Source: CAZMPJ01 sp964568455 (GTDB taxonomy: Bacteria; Margulisbacteria; WOR-1; O2-12-FULL-45-9). From it: 64,000 nt of DNA. The DNA lies in the NCBI GenBank assembly GCA_964568455.1, contig CAZMPJ010000002.1, positions 105,944-169,943 of the forward strand, in the 5' to 3' direction. Below are positions 42,319 to 50,857 of this stretch, piece after piece; within the stretch, counting starts at the first letter, position 1; every line of letters begins with the position of its first letter. Made by a program: the position numbers and the translations under genes. The notes below the pieces were generated by a model, which was not told where the DNA came from, did not search any database, and was given only the letters and a program-made list of their open reading frames with translations.

Positions 42319-42618
42319 TTACTTCTTTGGTTTCTTTTTAAGCTTGGTTTTTTGAACTTTTCTAACTGTTTTAGATTTCTTGCTTTTTTTCTTGGTGGTT
42401 TTCTTTTTCTTAGCTGGAGCAGCTTTAGCCATTCGTTTTTTGAATTTTTCTACTCTTCCTTCAGTATCCAGGATCTTTTGTTTGCCAGTAAAAAGCGGAT
42501 GGCACTTAGAACAGATTTCCACTTTAATATTTTCTTTGGTTGAGCCAATATCAAAGCTTGCACCGCAAGCGCAAGTGGCTTTGGTTGTAAAATATTTTGG
42601 GTGAATTTTCTCTTTCAT
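42319..42618 (-). CDS. rpmE: Ribosomal protein bL31 with lysine-rich C-terminal extension
   Basis: A 99-residue large-subunit protein. The first 65 residues are bL31 of the zinc-binding type: C16, C18, C36 and C39 are all present, followed by HPLFTGKQKILDTEGRVEKFKKR. The remaining about 35 residues are nearly all Lys, Ala, Thr and Ser (APAKKKKTTKKKSKKSKTV), a tail absent from normal bL31 (about 66-75 residues). It may bind rRNA. The promoter inside the end of the upstream glycosyltransferase gene gives a leader of only 2-3 nt. Confidence 0.95.
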   Translation of the reverse strand: MKEKIHPKYFTTKATCACGASFDIGSTKENIKVEICSKCHPLFTGKQKILDTEGRVEKFKKRMAKAAPAKKKKTTKKKSKKSKTVRKVQKTKLKKKPKK

Positions 42619-42625
42619 AACTTTA

Positions 42626-43471
42626 TTATTTTATCACAGGTTTGGGAATTTGTCCACGTAAAGCCATGAGGATAATGGAAAAATAGGTTTTTAATTTGAC
42701 TGACTGAAAAATAAAAAAGGGCAGAATTAGGCTTAAACAAAGAGCCAGAACAAAGCGGTAAACATGATAGGCTAAGCTGCCATAGTGTTTGCGGCAGAAA
42801 TATAAGCCACCTTTAAACCCCTCAACAAAAAGCTTTGGATTAAAGGATCTTTTACTGGAATATCCGCCGTAATGGATGATTTCTGCCTGTGGCAGGTAAT
42901 AAATTTTAAACCCGGCCTTTCTAATGCTGATGCACCAATCAAGGTCATCGTTGTAAAAGAATAAGTTTTCATCCATTAGGCCAATTCGATCAATAACTTG
43001 TTTGCGTACCATAAGTGCAGCGCCGATTACAAAATCAACAGCAATGGGTTTTTTGGACTGCCAAAATCTTTTACCAAAGCTTCCGCCTTGGGTTTGAATT
43101 GTGCCATCAGTATTAAGCAATTTGGGTCCGCCAGCTCCGGCTTCTGGATGGCTATCCATAAATTCAATCATTTTGTCTAAAGCACTATCTTTTACTATTG
43201 TGTCATTATTAAGTAACATGGCGTAACGGGCATTATATATTTTTAATCCCAGATTGTTTGCTTTGGCAAAGCCAAGATTTTCTTTATTCTCAATTAAATT
43301 GACTTGAGGGAATTTTTCTTTGATCATGGTTTGAGATCCATCAGTTGAAGCATTATCAACTACAATGATTTCGTAGCTGATTTTATGTGTGCTGAGCTTG
43401 ATTGGTTCCAAGCATTCTTCCAAAAGTTTTTTATTATTAAAATTAACGATTATAATTGAAAGGTCGAGCAT
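42626..43471 (-). CDS. Glycosyltransferase family 2, rhamnosyltransferase-like
   Basis: A 281-residue GT-A transferase. LDLSIIIVNFNNKKLLEECL opens the nucleotide-binding fold. The DxD-like LLNNDTIV, the GGPKLLNTDGTIQTQGG loop and the FFYNDDLDWCIRI-like block (FYNDDLDWCISIRKAG) are those of WbbL/RfbF-type enzymes. A hydrophobic C-terminal segment (LALCLSLILPFFIF) could anchor it to the membrane. ATG 43471 gives the standard GT2 N-terminus and lies within the 3' end of the GT39 gene; the ORF start at 43531 would add 20 unrelated residues. It probably adds a deoxyhexose to a surface glycan. Confidence 0.9.
   Translation of the reverse strand: MLDLSIIIVNFNNKKLLEECLEPIKLSTHKISYEIIVVDNASTDGSQTMIKEKFPQVNLIENKENLGFAKANNLGLKIYNARYAMLLNNDTIVKDSALDKMIEFMDSHPEAGAGGPKLLNTDGTIQTQGGSFGKRFWQSKKPIAVDFVIGAALMVRKQVIDRIGLMDENLFFYNDDLDWCISIRKAGFKIYYLPQAEIIHYGGYSSKRSFNPKLFVEGFKGGLYFCRKHYGSLAYHVYRFVLALCLSLILPFFIFQSVKLKTYFSIILMALRGQIPKPVIK
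42628..42656 (-). promoter_or_regulatory. Promoter of rpmE-prfA-prmC
   Basis: On the minus strand TGGACA (42656-42651), a 17-nt spacer and TAAAAT (42633-42628), ending 9 nt before the rpmE ATG. It overlaps the last codons of the upstream GT2 gene. Confidence 0.6.
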
Positions 43472-44822
43472 TTTTATATCCTTTGCATAAATAAGCTTTG
43501 GTTTCGCTGTGAATATTTGAATCCTTGGCAAAAAGTCTGATTTCCGGGTCTTTTTCCACTTTTCTAAATAAAGGTTTTAATTTTTCTGTAGCTTTATCAT
43601 CAGCAAAAGCGAAAAATAAAATGTCGTCTCCTGGTTTTAATTCTGGCTGACCCCAGATATCAAATTGTTTCCACAATCCCTTTGGCATAGCAACATCCGT
43701 CTTACCATAAAAAGCAACTAGGCTGGCTACGCCCATTTGATTAGAAAAAACGTAATCAACTTGGGCTTGTTCAATATATTGAGGCAGTTCCTGGTTAATC
43801 TTATTGGCGTCAGGTGGGGAGGGGTAAAGAAAAGCATAGTAGCCAACAAAAAGTGTGTTGATTAAAACGATTACTATTAAGCTGGACCAAAAGCGAAGTC
43901 GGGTGGGGGGGCTAGAATAGAGCTTGTGAGCTAAAAGAATGATGGGTCCAAGATAAGCAATTGAAGTCCAATGCCCGCCAACCATGGTAAAAGGGCTGAC
44001 CAGCAAGAAAGCAGCAAAGGCTGGAAAGGAAGTGCTTAAGAACAGCAAAGCAAAATTATCTAGCTCACTATATTTTTGCCAGAGTTTAATTAAAATTGTG
44101 TTAAAAGCGAAAACAAATAAAGGCGGCGAATACATAATGGTTTGCAGAATCAGATAATAAAGAATATTTTCAAAGTATTTGGGTGAGCCTACACGGGAAC
44201 TATGGTAGAGAAGGGAAGAAAGGCCTTGTTGAAAATTCCAAATTATAACCGGCGAAAAAGTGGCCAGAGCAATAATTGCGGCTAAATAAGGCTCTTTTTT
44301 AAGAAACCAAAAACGCTGGTCTTTGGCCAATATAAAAAACAATAAAATACCCGGTAAAATTAAAAGCATAGGGTATTTACTTAAAAGTCCCAGTCCAACA
44401 GAAAGCCCAAGTAAATACCAATAAAAGTTTTTCTTAGTTTTTACAATTTTTAAAACAAAATATAAGCTTAAGAGCCAAAAAACCAACAAAGGCTGTTCGG
44501 GAGTTAAAAACATCCCTCCTACAAAATAGGTAGGGATAATATTAAATAAAATTACAGCAGCCAAAGCGGCTTTTTTGCCATAAGCTTCTTTAGCAATTAA
44601 ATAAACCAGCCAGCTGGCTAGCAATAGTAATAGTATGGCTGCCAAGCGAATACTGAACTGGTTTCTCAAAAACCAATGGATATAAGCGATCATAGGCGGA
44701 TGGTCGTTATAACTTAAAGCTAAATATCTTGACCAGAGACTATAATAGGCTTCATCTCCAAGTAGAGGGAGGAGGGGGGCTAAGCATAGTTTAAATAAGC
44801 TTAAGAATACAGCATAAATCAT
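43443..44822 (-). CDS. GT39-family membrane glycosyltransferase
   Basis: A 459-residue polytopic protein of the PMT/ArnT superfamily, which transfers a sugar from an undecaprenyl- or dolichyl-phosphate carrier on the periplasmic side. The first extracytoplasmic loop has the acidic motif GDEAYYSLWSRYLALSYNDHPPM, including the catalytic-type D-E and HPPM. About ten helices follow, and a soluble C-terminal region. ATG 44822 (MIYAVFL) lies 6 nt after a TATAAT box; the longer ORF start at 44849 would begin inside repeat D. A close paralogue is at 50841-52238. The DPM1-like gene at 54779 could supply the lipid-linked donor. Confidence 0.87.
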   Translation of the reverse strand: MIYAVFLSLFKLCLAPLLPLLGDEAYYSLWSRYLALSYNDHPPMIAYIHWFLRNQFSIRLAAILLLLLASWLVYLIAKEAYGKKAALAAVILFNIIPTYFVGGMFLTPEQPLLVFWLLSLYFVLKIVKTKKNFYWYLLGLSVGLGLLSKYPMLLILPGILLFFILAKDQRFWFLKKEPYLAAIIALATFSPVIIWNFQQGLSSLLYHSSRVGSPKYFENILYYLILQTIMYSPPLFVFAFNTILIKLWQKYSELDNFALLFLSTSFPAFAAFLLVSPFTMVGGHWTSIAYLGPIILLAHKLYSSPPTRLRFWSSLIVIVLINTLFVGYYAFLYPSPPDANKINQELPQYIEQAQVDYVFSNQMGVASLVAFYGKTDVAMPKGLWKQFDIWGQPELKPGDDILFFAFADDKATEKLKPLFRKVEKDPEIRLFAKDSNIHSETKAYLCKGYKNARPFNYNR

Positions 44823-44828
44823 GTTAGA

Positions 44829-44834
44829 ATTATA
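44829..44834 (-). promoter_or_regulatory. Candidate -10 box of the GT39 gene (leaderless type)
   Basis: TATAAT on the minus strand ends 6 nt before ATG 44822 and lies just outside the left end of repeat D. No ribosome-binding site follows. Confidence 0.5.
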
Positions 44835-44838
44835 ACAT

Positions 44839-45002
44839 AAAACCCTCATCCCCCGGCCCCTTCTCCCAGAGGGAGAAGGGGGGTAGCTGGTTAGGATAAG
44901 TGTTTGAGGGAGAATATAAATAAAATAACCTTCCCCTCTCCCTCTGGGAGAGGGGTCAATTAGTCGAGATCAAAAAAATATGAAAAAACTTGGGGTGAGG
45001 GC
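44839..45002. repeat. Dispersed palindromic element, copy D
   Basis: About 164 bp between the divergent genes GT39 and GT9. The ends are CCCTCATCCCC (left) and GGGGTGAGGGC (44992-45002). Hairpins: an 11-bp stem at 44857-44867/44871-44881 with loop AGA, and a 10-bp stem at 44933-44942/44946-44955 with loop TCT. Both stems match those of copy A. The spacer between hairpins is longer and AT-rich. GAGGG at the right end sits 7 nt before ATG 45009. Confidence 0.9.
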
Positions 45003-45008
45003 TTTTAA

Positions 45009-45929
45009 ATGAAACTGCTTATAGTTAAATTAGGTGCCATAGGCGATGTCTTGCGTACTACCTCGATTCTTAAAGGGTTAAGGGAAAAGCATAAAGACGC
45101 GGCCATTGATTGGCTTACCTCTAAATTTGGCAAGGAAATTTTAAATAATAACCCTTATATTAACCAAATCTTTACCTGGGAAGAAAAAGAGCAACTTGGT
45201 CAATACGATTTAGTTATTGGCTTAGAAGATGATTTAGAGGCTTGCCAATTGGTTTCAGACTTAAAACCAAAGAAAATCTTGGGTGCTTATGTTAAAGATG
45301 GAAAAGTAACCTATACTCCTTCTGCCTGGTTTGATATGTCGGCTATTTCAAAGTTTGGCCTAGAAAAAGCTAATGAATTGAAAGCGAAGAACAAAAAAAC
45401 TTTTCAACAGCATATGGGGGATTTGTTAGGAGTTGAAGTTGGAGAATATGTTTTTGGTTTAACCCCCCAGCAAGGCTCGGGACCAATCGGAATAAATACG
45501 GGGGCGGGGAAAAGATGGCAACAGAAAAGTTTAAGCATTGAAAAAACCATCGAATTGATTAAAAAACTAAATAAACCTTGTATTATCCTGGGTGGGGCGG
45601 AAGAAAAAGAAAGAAATGAGAAAATTTCAAAAGCAACTGGCATGCCAGTATCAGGAGTGCGTTCTTTGCGTGATTTTGCTGGAATTATCAATGTGTGTTC
45701 AGCCATTATAACTTCAGATAGCCTGGCTATGCACTTTGCCATTGCGCTTAAAAAGCCTTTAGTTGTATTTTTTGGTCCGACTTCTCATACTGAAATAGAA
45801 TTGTATGGCTTAGGTAAAAAAGTTTATCCAAAAATGGATTGTTTAGCTTGTTATAAAAAGACTTGTAATAAAAAACCTAATTGTATGGATTTAATTTCTG
45901 TGGAGGATATATGCAACAGATTGGCTTAA
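45009..45929 (+). CDS. GT9 heptosyltransferase-family protein
   Basis: A 306-residue GT-B transferase of the ADP-heptose:LPS heptosyltransferase family (WaaC/WaaF/RfaF type). It opens with the family start KLLIVKLGAIGDVLRTTSILKGL. It contains INTGAGKRWQQKSL, IILGGAEEKE, the acceptor block TSDSLAMHFAIALKKPLVVFFGPT and a Cys-rich tail (CLACYKKTCNKKPNC). It should add a heptose-like sugar to the inner core or to another surface lipid. Its ribosome-binding site is the right end of repeat D. The end overlaps the next gene by 19 bp. Confidence 0.9.
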   Translation: MKLLIVKLGAIGDVLRTTSILKGLREKHKDAAIDWLTSKFGKEILNNNPYINQIFTWEEKEQLGQYDLVIGLEDDLEACQLVSDLKPKKILGAYVKDGKVTYTPSAWFDMSAISKFGLEKANELKAKNKKTFQQHMGDLLGVEVGEYVFGLTPQQGSGPIGINTGAGKRWQQKSLSIEKTIELIKKLNKPCIILGGAEEKERNEKISKATGMPVSGVRSLRDFAGIINVCSAIITSDSLAMHFAIALKKPLVVFFGPTSHTEIELYGLGKKVYPKMDCLACYKKTCNKKPNCMDLISVEDICNRLA

Positions 45930-46720
45930 TGATGACTTGCAATGAAGAAGATTGTATTAGAGAAGTCATGGATAATCATGTTAAATATTTTGATAAAATC
46001 CTGGTGTTGGATGGTTCATCCGACAAAACAGAGGAAATTTTGCGCAGTTATCCCCAAGTAAAATATTTTTTAAAAGATAAAGATATTATTGATAAGCTGC
46101 CTAATAAGAAATTTGAAGATTGTGCTCGCCAATTCTTAATTGATAAAGCCCAGGAAATGTATGGCTATGATGGCTGGTTTACTTTGCTGCATGGGGATGA
46201 GATTTGGTATGATAATCCAGTAGAAATGGCAGAAAGAGCAGATAGGGATGGGGCGGAGAAAATAAATTGGTATGTGATGAACTTTTTCTTGCATATTTCT
46301 GACCAAGGCAAAGATTTAGAAGCAATTAAATCAATGCAAGAAAGAGTAACCTGGTATTGCCCGGGATTTATAGAGATCCGTTCGTTTAAAAATAAGAAAA
46401 ATGTGCGCTATGCTGAAGGGCAAAAGCATAATGTTTTACCTCAAGGTATTGGTTGGAAAATGTACCGACATTATCCAATTTACAAGCATTATCCTTATCG
46501 CTCTGTTAGCCAAATGCTAAAAAAGCAACGTTTGAATGAGCAATCTAAATTTTCTATCACTTGGCGTGATTTTAAAAATGAAAAAAGTTGCTTTATTGAT
46601 CGATTGCCCAATTATAAAGTAACTAGAAAATATGATGGCTCATTTCACGAATTTGAAATAAAGAATCAAGGTTCTTTGTTAAGGCGCTGGCTGCGGGCGC
46701 ATAAATATATTACCTGGTAA
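45911..46720 (+). CDS. Glycosyltransferase family 2-like protein
   Basis: A 269-residue protein with a GT2-like N-terminus (IGLMMTCNEEDCIREVMDNHVKYFDKILVLDGSSDKTEEIL) and the acidic motif LLHGDEIWYD in place of the DxD. A long C-terminal half is rich in Tyr, Trp and Arg. ATG 45911 has GGAGG 4-5 nt upstream and gives the standard N-terminus; the longer ORF from 45881 lies inside the GT9 gene. The sugar is unknown. It forms a two-gene unit with the GT9 and overlaps the convergent GT2 by 11 bp at the 3' end. Confidence 0.85.
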   Translation: MQQIGLMMTCNEEDCIREVMDNHVKYFDKILVLDGSSDKTEEILRSYPQVKYFLKDKDIIDKLPNKKFEDCARQFLIDKAQEMYGYDGWFTLLHGDEIWYDNPVEMAERADRDGAEKINWYVMNFFLHISDQGKDLEAIKSMQERVTWYCPGFIEIRSFKNKKNVRYAEGQKHNVLPQGIGWKMYRHYPIYKHYPYRSVSQMLKKQRLNEQSKFSITWRDFKNEKSCFIDRLPNYKVTRKYDGSFHEFEIKNQGSLLRRWLRAHKYITW

Positions 46721-47525
46721 GCGCCTCTGTTAACCCCAGTCGATAATGATATTCTTCTAAAATATACTGATTTTTTATTTTCTTGAGTAATTTTGGGTGT
46801 TTATTTAAGATGTGGAAGATAAACATGGCTAAAGGATTTAAACCCAAAAACATTTTGATCTCAAAATCAGGATGCTTTTTATAAAAATAAGCAGCTGATT
46901 GGCCCATATCATATTTTCTTTTAAGCATATCTTCATTGCTAACTGGATGTTCGTGATTATTAATAGCAGAAGGTAAATAATAAATGGATATTTTCATCTT
47001 ATGCAGGCGATAACCAAGCTCAATATCTTCCCAGCCATAACCTTTAAAGTATGGATCAAAAAGACCAGCCTTTAAAATGGTTTTTCTTAAAATTGACAGG
47101 TTGCCGGTTAAAAAATATGACCATCTCATCTTTTGTAGCGGTTTTATCTTTTCTTTAATATAAGGTTTTCCGTCGGGATTAATGGTTAATCCTTCAAAAA
47201 TAGCATTTTTCTTGTTGGCATGAGCTTTTACATGCTCAGCTACTAAATTTGGAGTCGCTACCATATCAGCATCAGTTAAAAGAATGATTTCCCCGCTTGC
47301 TTCTAAAATACCTTTGTTACGGGCAATGCTTTTTCCTTGATTTTTTCTTCTAATATAGCGGATATCAAATTCTTTAACCATATTTTCTGTTCCATCAGAA
47401 GACATACTATCAACCACAATTATTTCGTATTGGTCTTTGGGAAAATCTTGCTTAATTAAAGATTTTAAGGTCTTTTTTAAAATGTCTTTCTGATTAAATG
47501 TTCCAATTACAATACTTATTTTCAT
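46710..47525 (-). CDS. Glycosyltransferase family 2
   Basis: A 271-residue GT-A transferase. The N-terminus ISIVIGTFNQKDILKKTLKSLIKQ, the VVDSMSSDGTE loop, the DxD motif in LLTDADMV, and the catalytic-base region FKGYGWEDIELGYRLHKMK (ED motif) are all present. This pattern fits inverting polysaccharide transferases. It is the last gene of the long minus-strand envelope run. It overlaps the GT9 gene upstream by 4 bp (ATGA) and has no terminator after it. Confidence 0.9.
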   Translation of the reverse strand: MKISIVIGTFNQKDILKKTLKSLIKQDFPKDQYEIIVVDSMSSDGTENMVKEFDIRYIRRKNQGKSIARNKGILEASGEIILLTDADMVATPNLVAEHVKAHANKKNAIFEGLTINPDGKPYIKEKIKPLQKMRWSYFLTGNLSILRKTILKAGLFDPYFKGYGWEDIELGYRLHKMKISIYYLPSAINNHEHPVSNEDMLKRKYDMGQSAAYFYKKHPDFEIKMFLGLNPLAMFIFHILNKHPKLLKKIKNQYILEEYHYRLGLTEALTR

Positions 47526-48871
47526 ATTCTAGTTCCTGCAAATGCCTGACAATAAAATTCTAAAAGATTTTGCTGCTCTGGCTTATCTTTAACATATAAT
47601 ACAGGAGTAATCACTGATTGGCCAGAAATTAAGGCCTGAAACCTTAATTTTAATGAACCATCTACTGCGTGAAGTATATTTATGTTGTTTTCTTTAAATA
47701 ATTTCTGATAATCATGCTTATCTTCAATATTAACTAAAATGCAATTAAAGCCAAAGTGGCTAATTGCTTGGGCCCTTTTTAAATTTTGCGGCTTATAAGC
47801 AATCATGATGTTAAATGATTTTTTACACCAGTCAACAAAAGCTTGTTCCTGGGTATTATTACCTTTTCCTGCTAAAAGTTTATCAATTGCTTGTTTTACA
47901 TCTTCAACAGTAATTTCTTCTGCGCAAATGTTTTCTTTGCAATTAGATGGTAAGCAGAAAAGAGGGCAGGAGGACTTTTTTCTAACTAAAACATGGGGAT
48001 TTTTCCATGGTCCCCATCTAAGTGGTAGGGAAAATTTGGAAGTAGAGATATGCACGGTTGGGATACCTAGTGCTGCAGCAATATGAAAGGGTCCGGTATC
48101 TACGCTGATGAATATTTTATATTTAGAAATCAAAGCAATCAGTTCTTTTAAATTAGTTTTGGTAGAAAGGTCAATGATTGGGCCTTTGGCTTTTTTAATT
48201 AACTCTTTATCTTTTTCCTGTCCTGCGGCCACTACTTTAAAACCTTGCTTAATTAAATAATTAGCAATTAAACCAAAATTTTGCGGACTCCAAGGTTTAT
48301 TTCCTTTCCCAGTACTTAAATGTAAGCCAGCGATCTTATCATTTTCAGAAATTCCGTGTTCTTTTAATAAAGAGTCTACTTTTTTTAGAGCATCAGGGTC
48401 AGGATAAATGGCTAGTTTAGGATAGGGTGGATTAATTCCCAAAGGTTTTAAGAGCAAGAGGTTTTGTTCTACATCATGCTTAGTAATATCTCGCCAATTT
48501 TGCGTGCTTTTGAGATTATAAAGCCAGCTGACCAAAGGTTTGGAAGTATCTCCCAACCGATATTTTATTCCCTTTTTAAAAGCGAGCCAAGCGTAAGGCA
48601 TTTCATTGTAAAAATGCACGCTTAAGTCAAATTTATTTTTTTCAATAGCATTTTTATCTGTGAACACCTGTTCAATGTCTGGATTAGTTGAAAAAACAGC
48701 TTTAGTTAATTCCTGGGCCAGGATATAGATTTTAGCTTGAGGAAACTCTTGTTTTAAAGCACTAATTGCCGGAGTAATAAGAATGCAATCACCAATTGCA
48801 TCTGGTCGGATAATTAAGATGTTTTTAATCTTAGCCTTTAAAATTTTTAATTTCCTCTGCATAAACATCAT
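47522..48871 (-). CDS. GT9 heptosyltransferase-family protein with C-terminal extension
   Basis: A 449-residue protein. The first about 345 residues are a GT9 transferase (ILIIRPDAIGDCILITPAI, LHLSTGKGNKPWSPQNFG, the acceptor region SVDTGPFHIAAALGIPTVHI, and Cys-rich CPLFCLPSNCKENIC). The last about 100 residues (from CKKSFNIMIAYKPQNLKRAQAI) form an extra alpha/beta segment absent from normal heptosyltransferases (about 330-350 residues). I do not recognise it. The start overlaps the upstream GT2 by about 40 bp. Initiation at ATG 48862 (MQRKLK) is equally possible. Role: surface glycan or LPS core synthesis. Confidence 0.87.
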   Translation of the reverse strand: MMFMQRKLKILKAKIKNILIIRPDAIGDCILITPAISALKQEFPQAKIYILAQELTKAVFSTNPDIEQVFTDKNAIEKNKFDLSVHFYNEMPYAWLAFKKGIKYRLGDTSKPLVSWLYNLKSTQNWRDITKHDVEQNLLLLKPLGINPPYPKLAIYPDPDALKKVDSLLKEHGISENDKIAGLHLSTGKGNKPWSPQNFGLIANYLIKQGFKVVAAGQEKDKELIKKAKGPIIDLSTKTNLKELIALISKYKIFISVDTGPFHIAAALGIPTVHISTSKFSLPLRWGPWKNPHVLVRKKSSCPLFCLPSNCKENICAEEITVEDVKQAIDKLLAGKGNNTQEQAFVDWCKKSFNIMIAYKPQNLKRAQAISHFGFNCILVNIEDKHDYQKLFKENNINILHAVDGSLKLRFQALISGQSVITPVLYVKDKPEQQNLLEFYCQAFAGTRI

Positions 48872-49550
48872 TGGTTTTTAAGTGTTTGGCTTCAGTTCCA
48901 TTAAGATAACCATTTTTATAGCCGCGAAATCTTAAGAAATCATGTAAGGCAGCATCGTCTGGGCCATAGGGGGTTTTAAATTTTATTGGGTAAAACTTAA
49001 ACTTTAATGGGTCTTTAAAAAGTGCGCCCTTAATCGCAAAAATAGGGCCAGCTACATTGGCCATAAAAGGAAAAACTACAGAATAAATTTTATTATTTTT
49101 GCCCTTAAGCTTTTTAGCTGGAAACCAGAGATTTGTTTCTGGATTAAAGCCGTTTTTAGCATAACGCATGCCTAACATGCCGATGTGATCTAAATTTTCC
49201 AAAGCTTCTACCATATAATCAAAACTAGCTTGTTCATACAAAACATCAGGATCAATTGACCAGATTGTTTTAGGTAAATTGTTCTCGTTTATATTTCTAG
49301 CTAAAAATTTATTCATAGCGTGGGGTTTACCGATATTATAATCTTTATATTTAATAATAACTCGTTCATGTTGAATTGTTTTTAAGTAATCTTTGATATT
49401 ATCTTTTGAATCGCTATCAGTAATGGCTAAAATTACATCGTTGCGACGCTGGACAGTTTCTAAAATATTGTTGATGGATAAAATAACAGCAGCTCTAACA
49501 TGATAAGTGGTGACAAATATTAAATGTTTATCTTTAAATTGCTCCAACAT
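48831..49550 (-). CDS. Glycosyltransferase family 2-like protein
   Basis: A 239-residue GT-A-like protein. FVTTYHVRAAVILSINNIL replaces the typical VIPTYNR start. The loop AITDSDSKDNIKDYL and the acidic DPDVLYEQ motif fit GT2 enzymes, and TPYGPDDAALHDFLRFRG looks like the catalytic DD/ED region. The substrate is unknown. It lies 2 bp after the DUF2079 gene and overlaps the next gene. Confidence 0.8.
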   Translation of the reverse strand: MLEQFKDKHLIFVTTYHVRAAVILSINNILETVQRRNDVILAITDSDSKDNIKDYLKTIQHERVIIKYKDYNIGKPHAMNKFLARNINENNLPKTIWSIDPDVLYEQASFDYMVEALENLDHIGMLGMRYAKNGFNPETNLWFPAKKLKGKNNKIYSVVFPFMANVAGPIFAIKGALFKDPLKFKFYPIKFKTPYGPDDAALHDFLRFRGYKNGYLNGTEAKHLKTNDVYAEEIKNFKG

Positions 49551-49552
49551 GG

Positions 49553-50857
49553 CTATTTAGCTCTCTGCCATAAGTATATCCCATTTTCTTGAGTTACGAG
49601 GACAAAACCCTGGTTTTTAAAATTACCATCCTCATAAATAACATATTCTGCATCATTTATTTGTGGAAATAGATAAATATTATCGCGATATGATAAATGG
49701 ACAATTAAATATTTTGAAGCAGAAACTTTAGCTTGGTCTGGGATCAGGTGCATTATTTTGTGAGCAGAGAAAACTCTTTTTGTTGGTATATACATGCGCA
49801 AGTTAAGGATGAAAAAAGCTAAGACGGAAAGGATGGCAAAGAAAATAATTACTGGCTTGCTACGACGGTAAATTGTTTCCCAGCGGCCTTTTTGTTTTAA
49901 AGATTTTATGGCTAAGATTAAGGAGAAAAACAATACAGGTAAAAGCACGCAAGAGTATTGGACAGTGATATCTTTTTGAAAGCGATAATTGGAAAGTAAA
50001 TTTTCTAAAAGGGGGAGGAGCCCAATAGTTAACACGCTAGGAGAGAAGAGAGGTAAAAGGGCTAAGGGGCCAAAAAGTAAAATCACATACAATAAATTTG
50101 CCGGAGAAAAGAGGAAGCTTAATGTTCTTAATGGGTGAAAGGCCATATTAGTGATTTGTTCATAAATATTGCTGCCAAAATGGGAATAATAACCAGAAAA
50201 AAGATAGTTGCCAGATATTTTTGGCATGACTTCACCAACCAGATAAGCGGTTCCTGCAATTCCAGCGATAAATAAAATTGCGCCAATTAATTTTTCTTTC
50301 CTAAATAGAAAAACAAACAGACCAAAGCTGGCAATGGCTATTCCAGCTACTTCTTTGGCTAAAAAACCACAGAGCATTAAGATTGCAGGGATTAAAACTT
50401 TATTTTTAGTAAAAAGTAAATAAAGTGCAGCTGATAAAAGTAAAGTAATAGTAATATCTTGATGAAAATCGTGAAAACCCATATAGCGGAAAGTAACATT
50501 GGTTAAAAGTAGAAAAAGGACCAACTTTACTTCTTTGTTTTCTAGTTGGGTTTTAGCAAAGGCAAAGATTAAAGTTCCAATTCCCGCCACAAAAAGTGAT
50601 TGAATAGCAAACATCCAAAGTGGGGAGGGGTAGATTAGATAAAACAGGGCAAATACGCTTAATATTGGCGAGAAATGGCCAGTATCAGGCATGGACTGGC
50701 CAACGCTGGCCCATAAACTGTGATCAAAGAAAAATAAATCATGATAGTTGGTGTATAAATTGTAATGTGAAATAGTGCGGGATAAGAAAAAAAACAAAAA
50801 CAATAATATGAATAATAAGCTTGTTTTTGACCAACGAGATTTAAGGATGATTGCCAC
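49553..50857 (-). CDS. DUF2079 membrane protein
   Basis: A 434-residue polytopic protein of the DUF2079 family, which is distantly related to GT-C lipid-sugar transferases. Family hallmarks are YHDLFFFDHSLWASVGQS in the first loop and the HFSPILSVFALFYLIYPSP motif. About nine further helices and a short soluble C-terminal region follow. No biochemical function is established for the family. The GT-C-like topology and its place between GT39 and GT2 genes suggest glycan transfer at the outer face of the inner membrane. It overlaps the GT39 end by 17 bp. Confidence 0.82.
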   Translation of the reverse strand: MAIILKSRWSKTSLLFILLFLFFFLSRTISHYNLYTNYHDLFFFDHSLWASVGQSMPDTGHFSPILSVFALFYLIYPSPLWMFAIQSLFVAGIGTLIFAFAKTQLENKEVKLVLFLLLTNVTFRYMGFHDFHQDITITLLLSAALYLLFTKNKVLIPAILMLCGFLAKEVAGIAIASFGLFVFLFRKEKLIGAILFIAGIAGTAYLVGEVMPKISGNYLFSGYYSHFGSNIYEQITNMAFHPLRTLSFLFSPANLLYVILLFGPLALLPLFSPSVLTIGLLPLLENLLSNYRFQKDITVQYSCVLLPVLFFSLILAIKSLKQKGRWETIYRRSKPVIIFFAILSVLAFFILNLRMYIPTKRVFSAHKIMHLIPDQAKVSASKYLIVHLSYRDNIYLFPQINDAEYVIYEDGNFKNQGFVLVTQENGIYLWQRAK

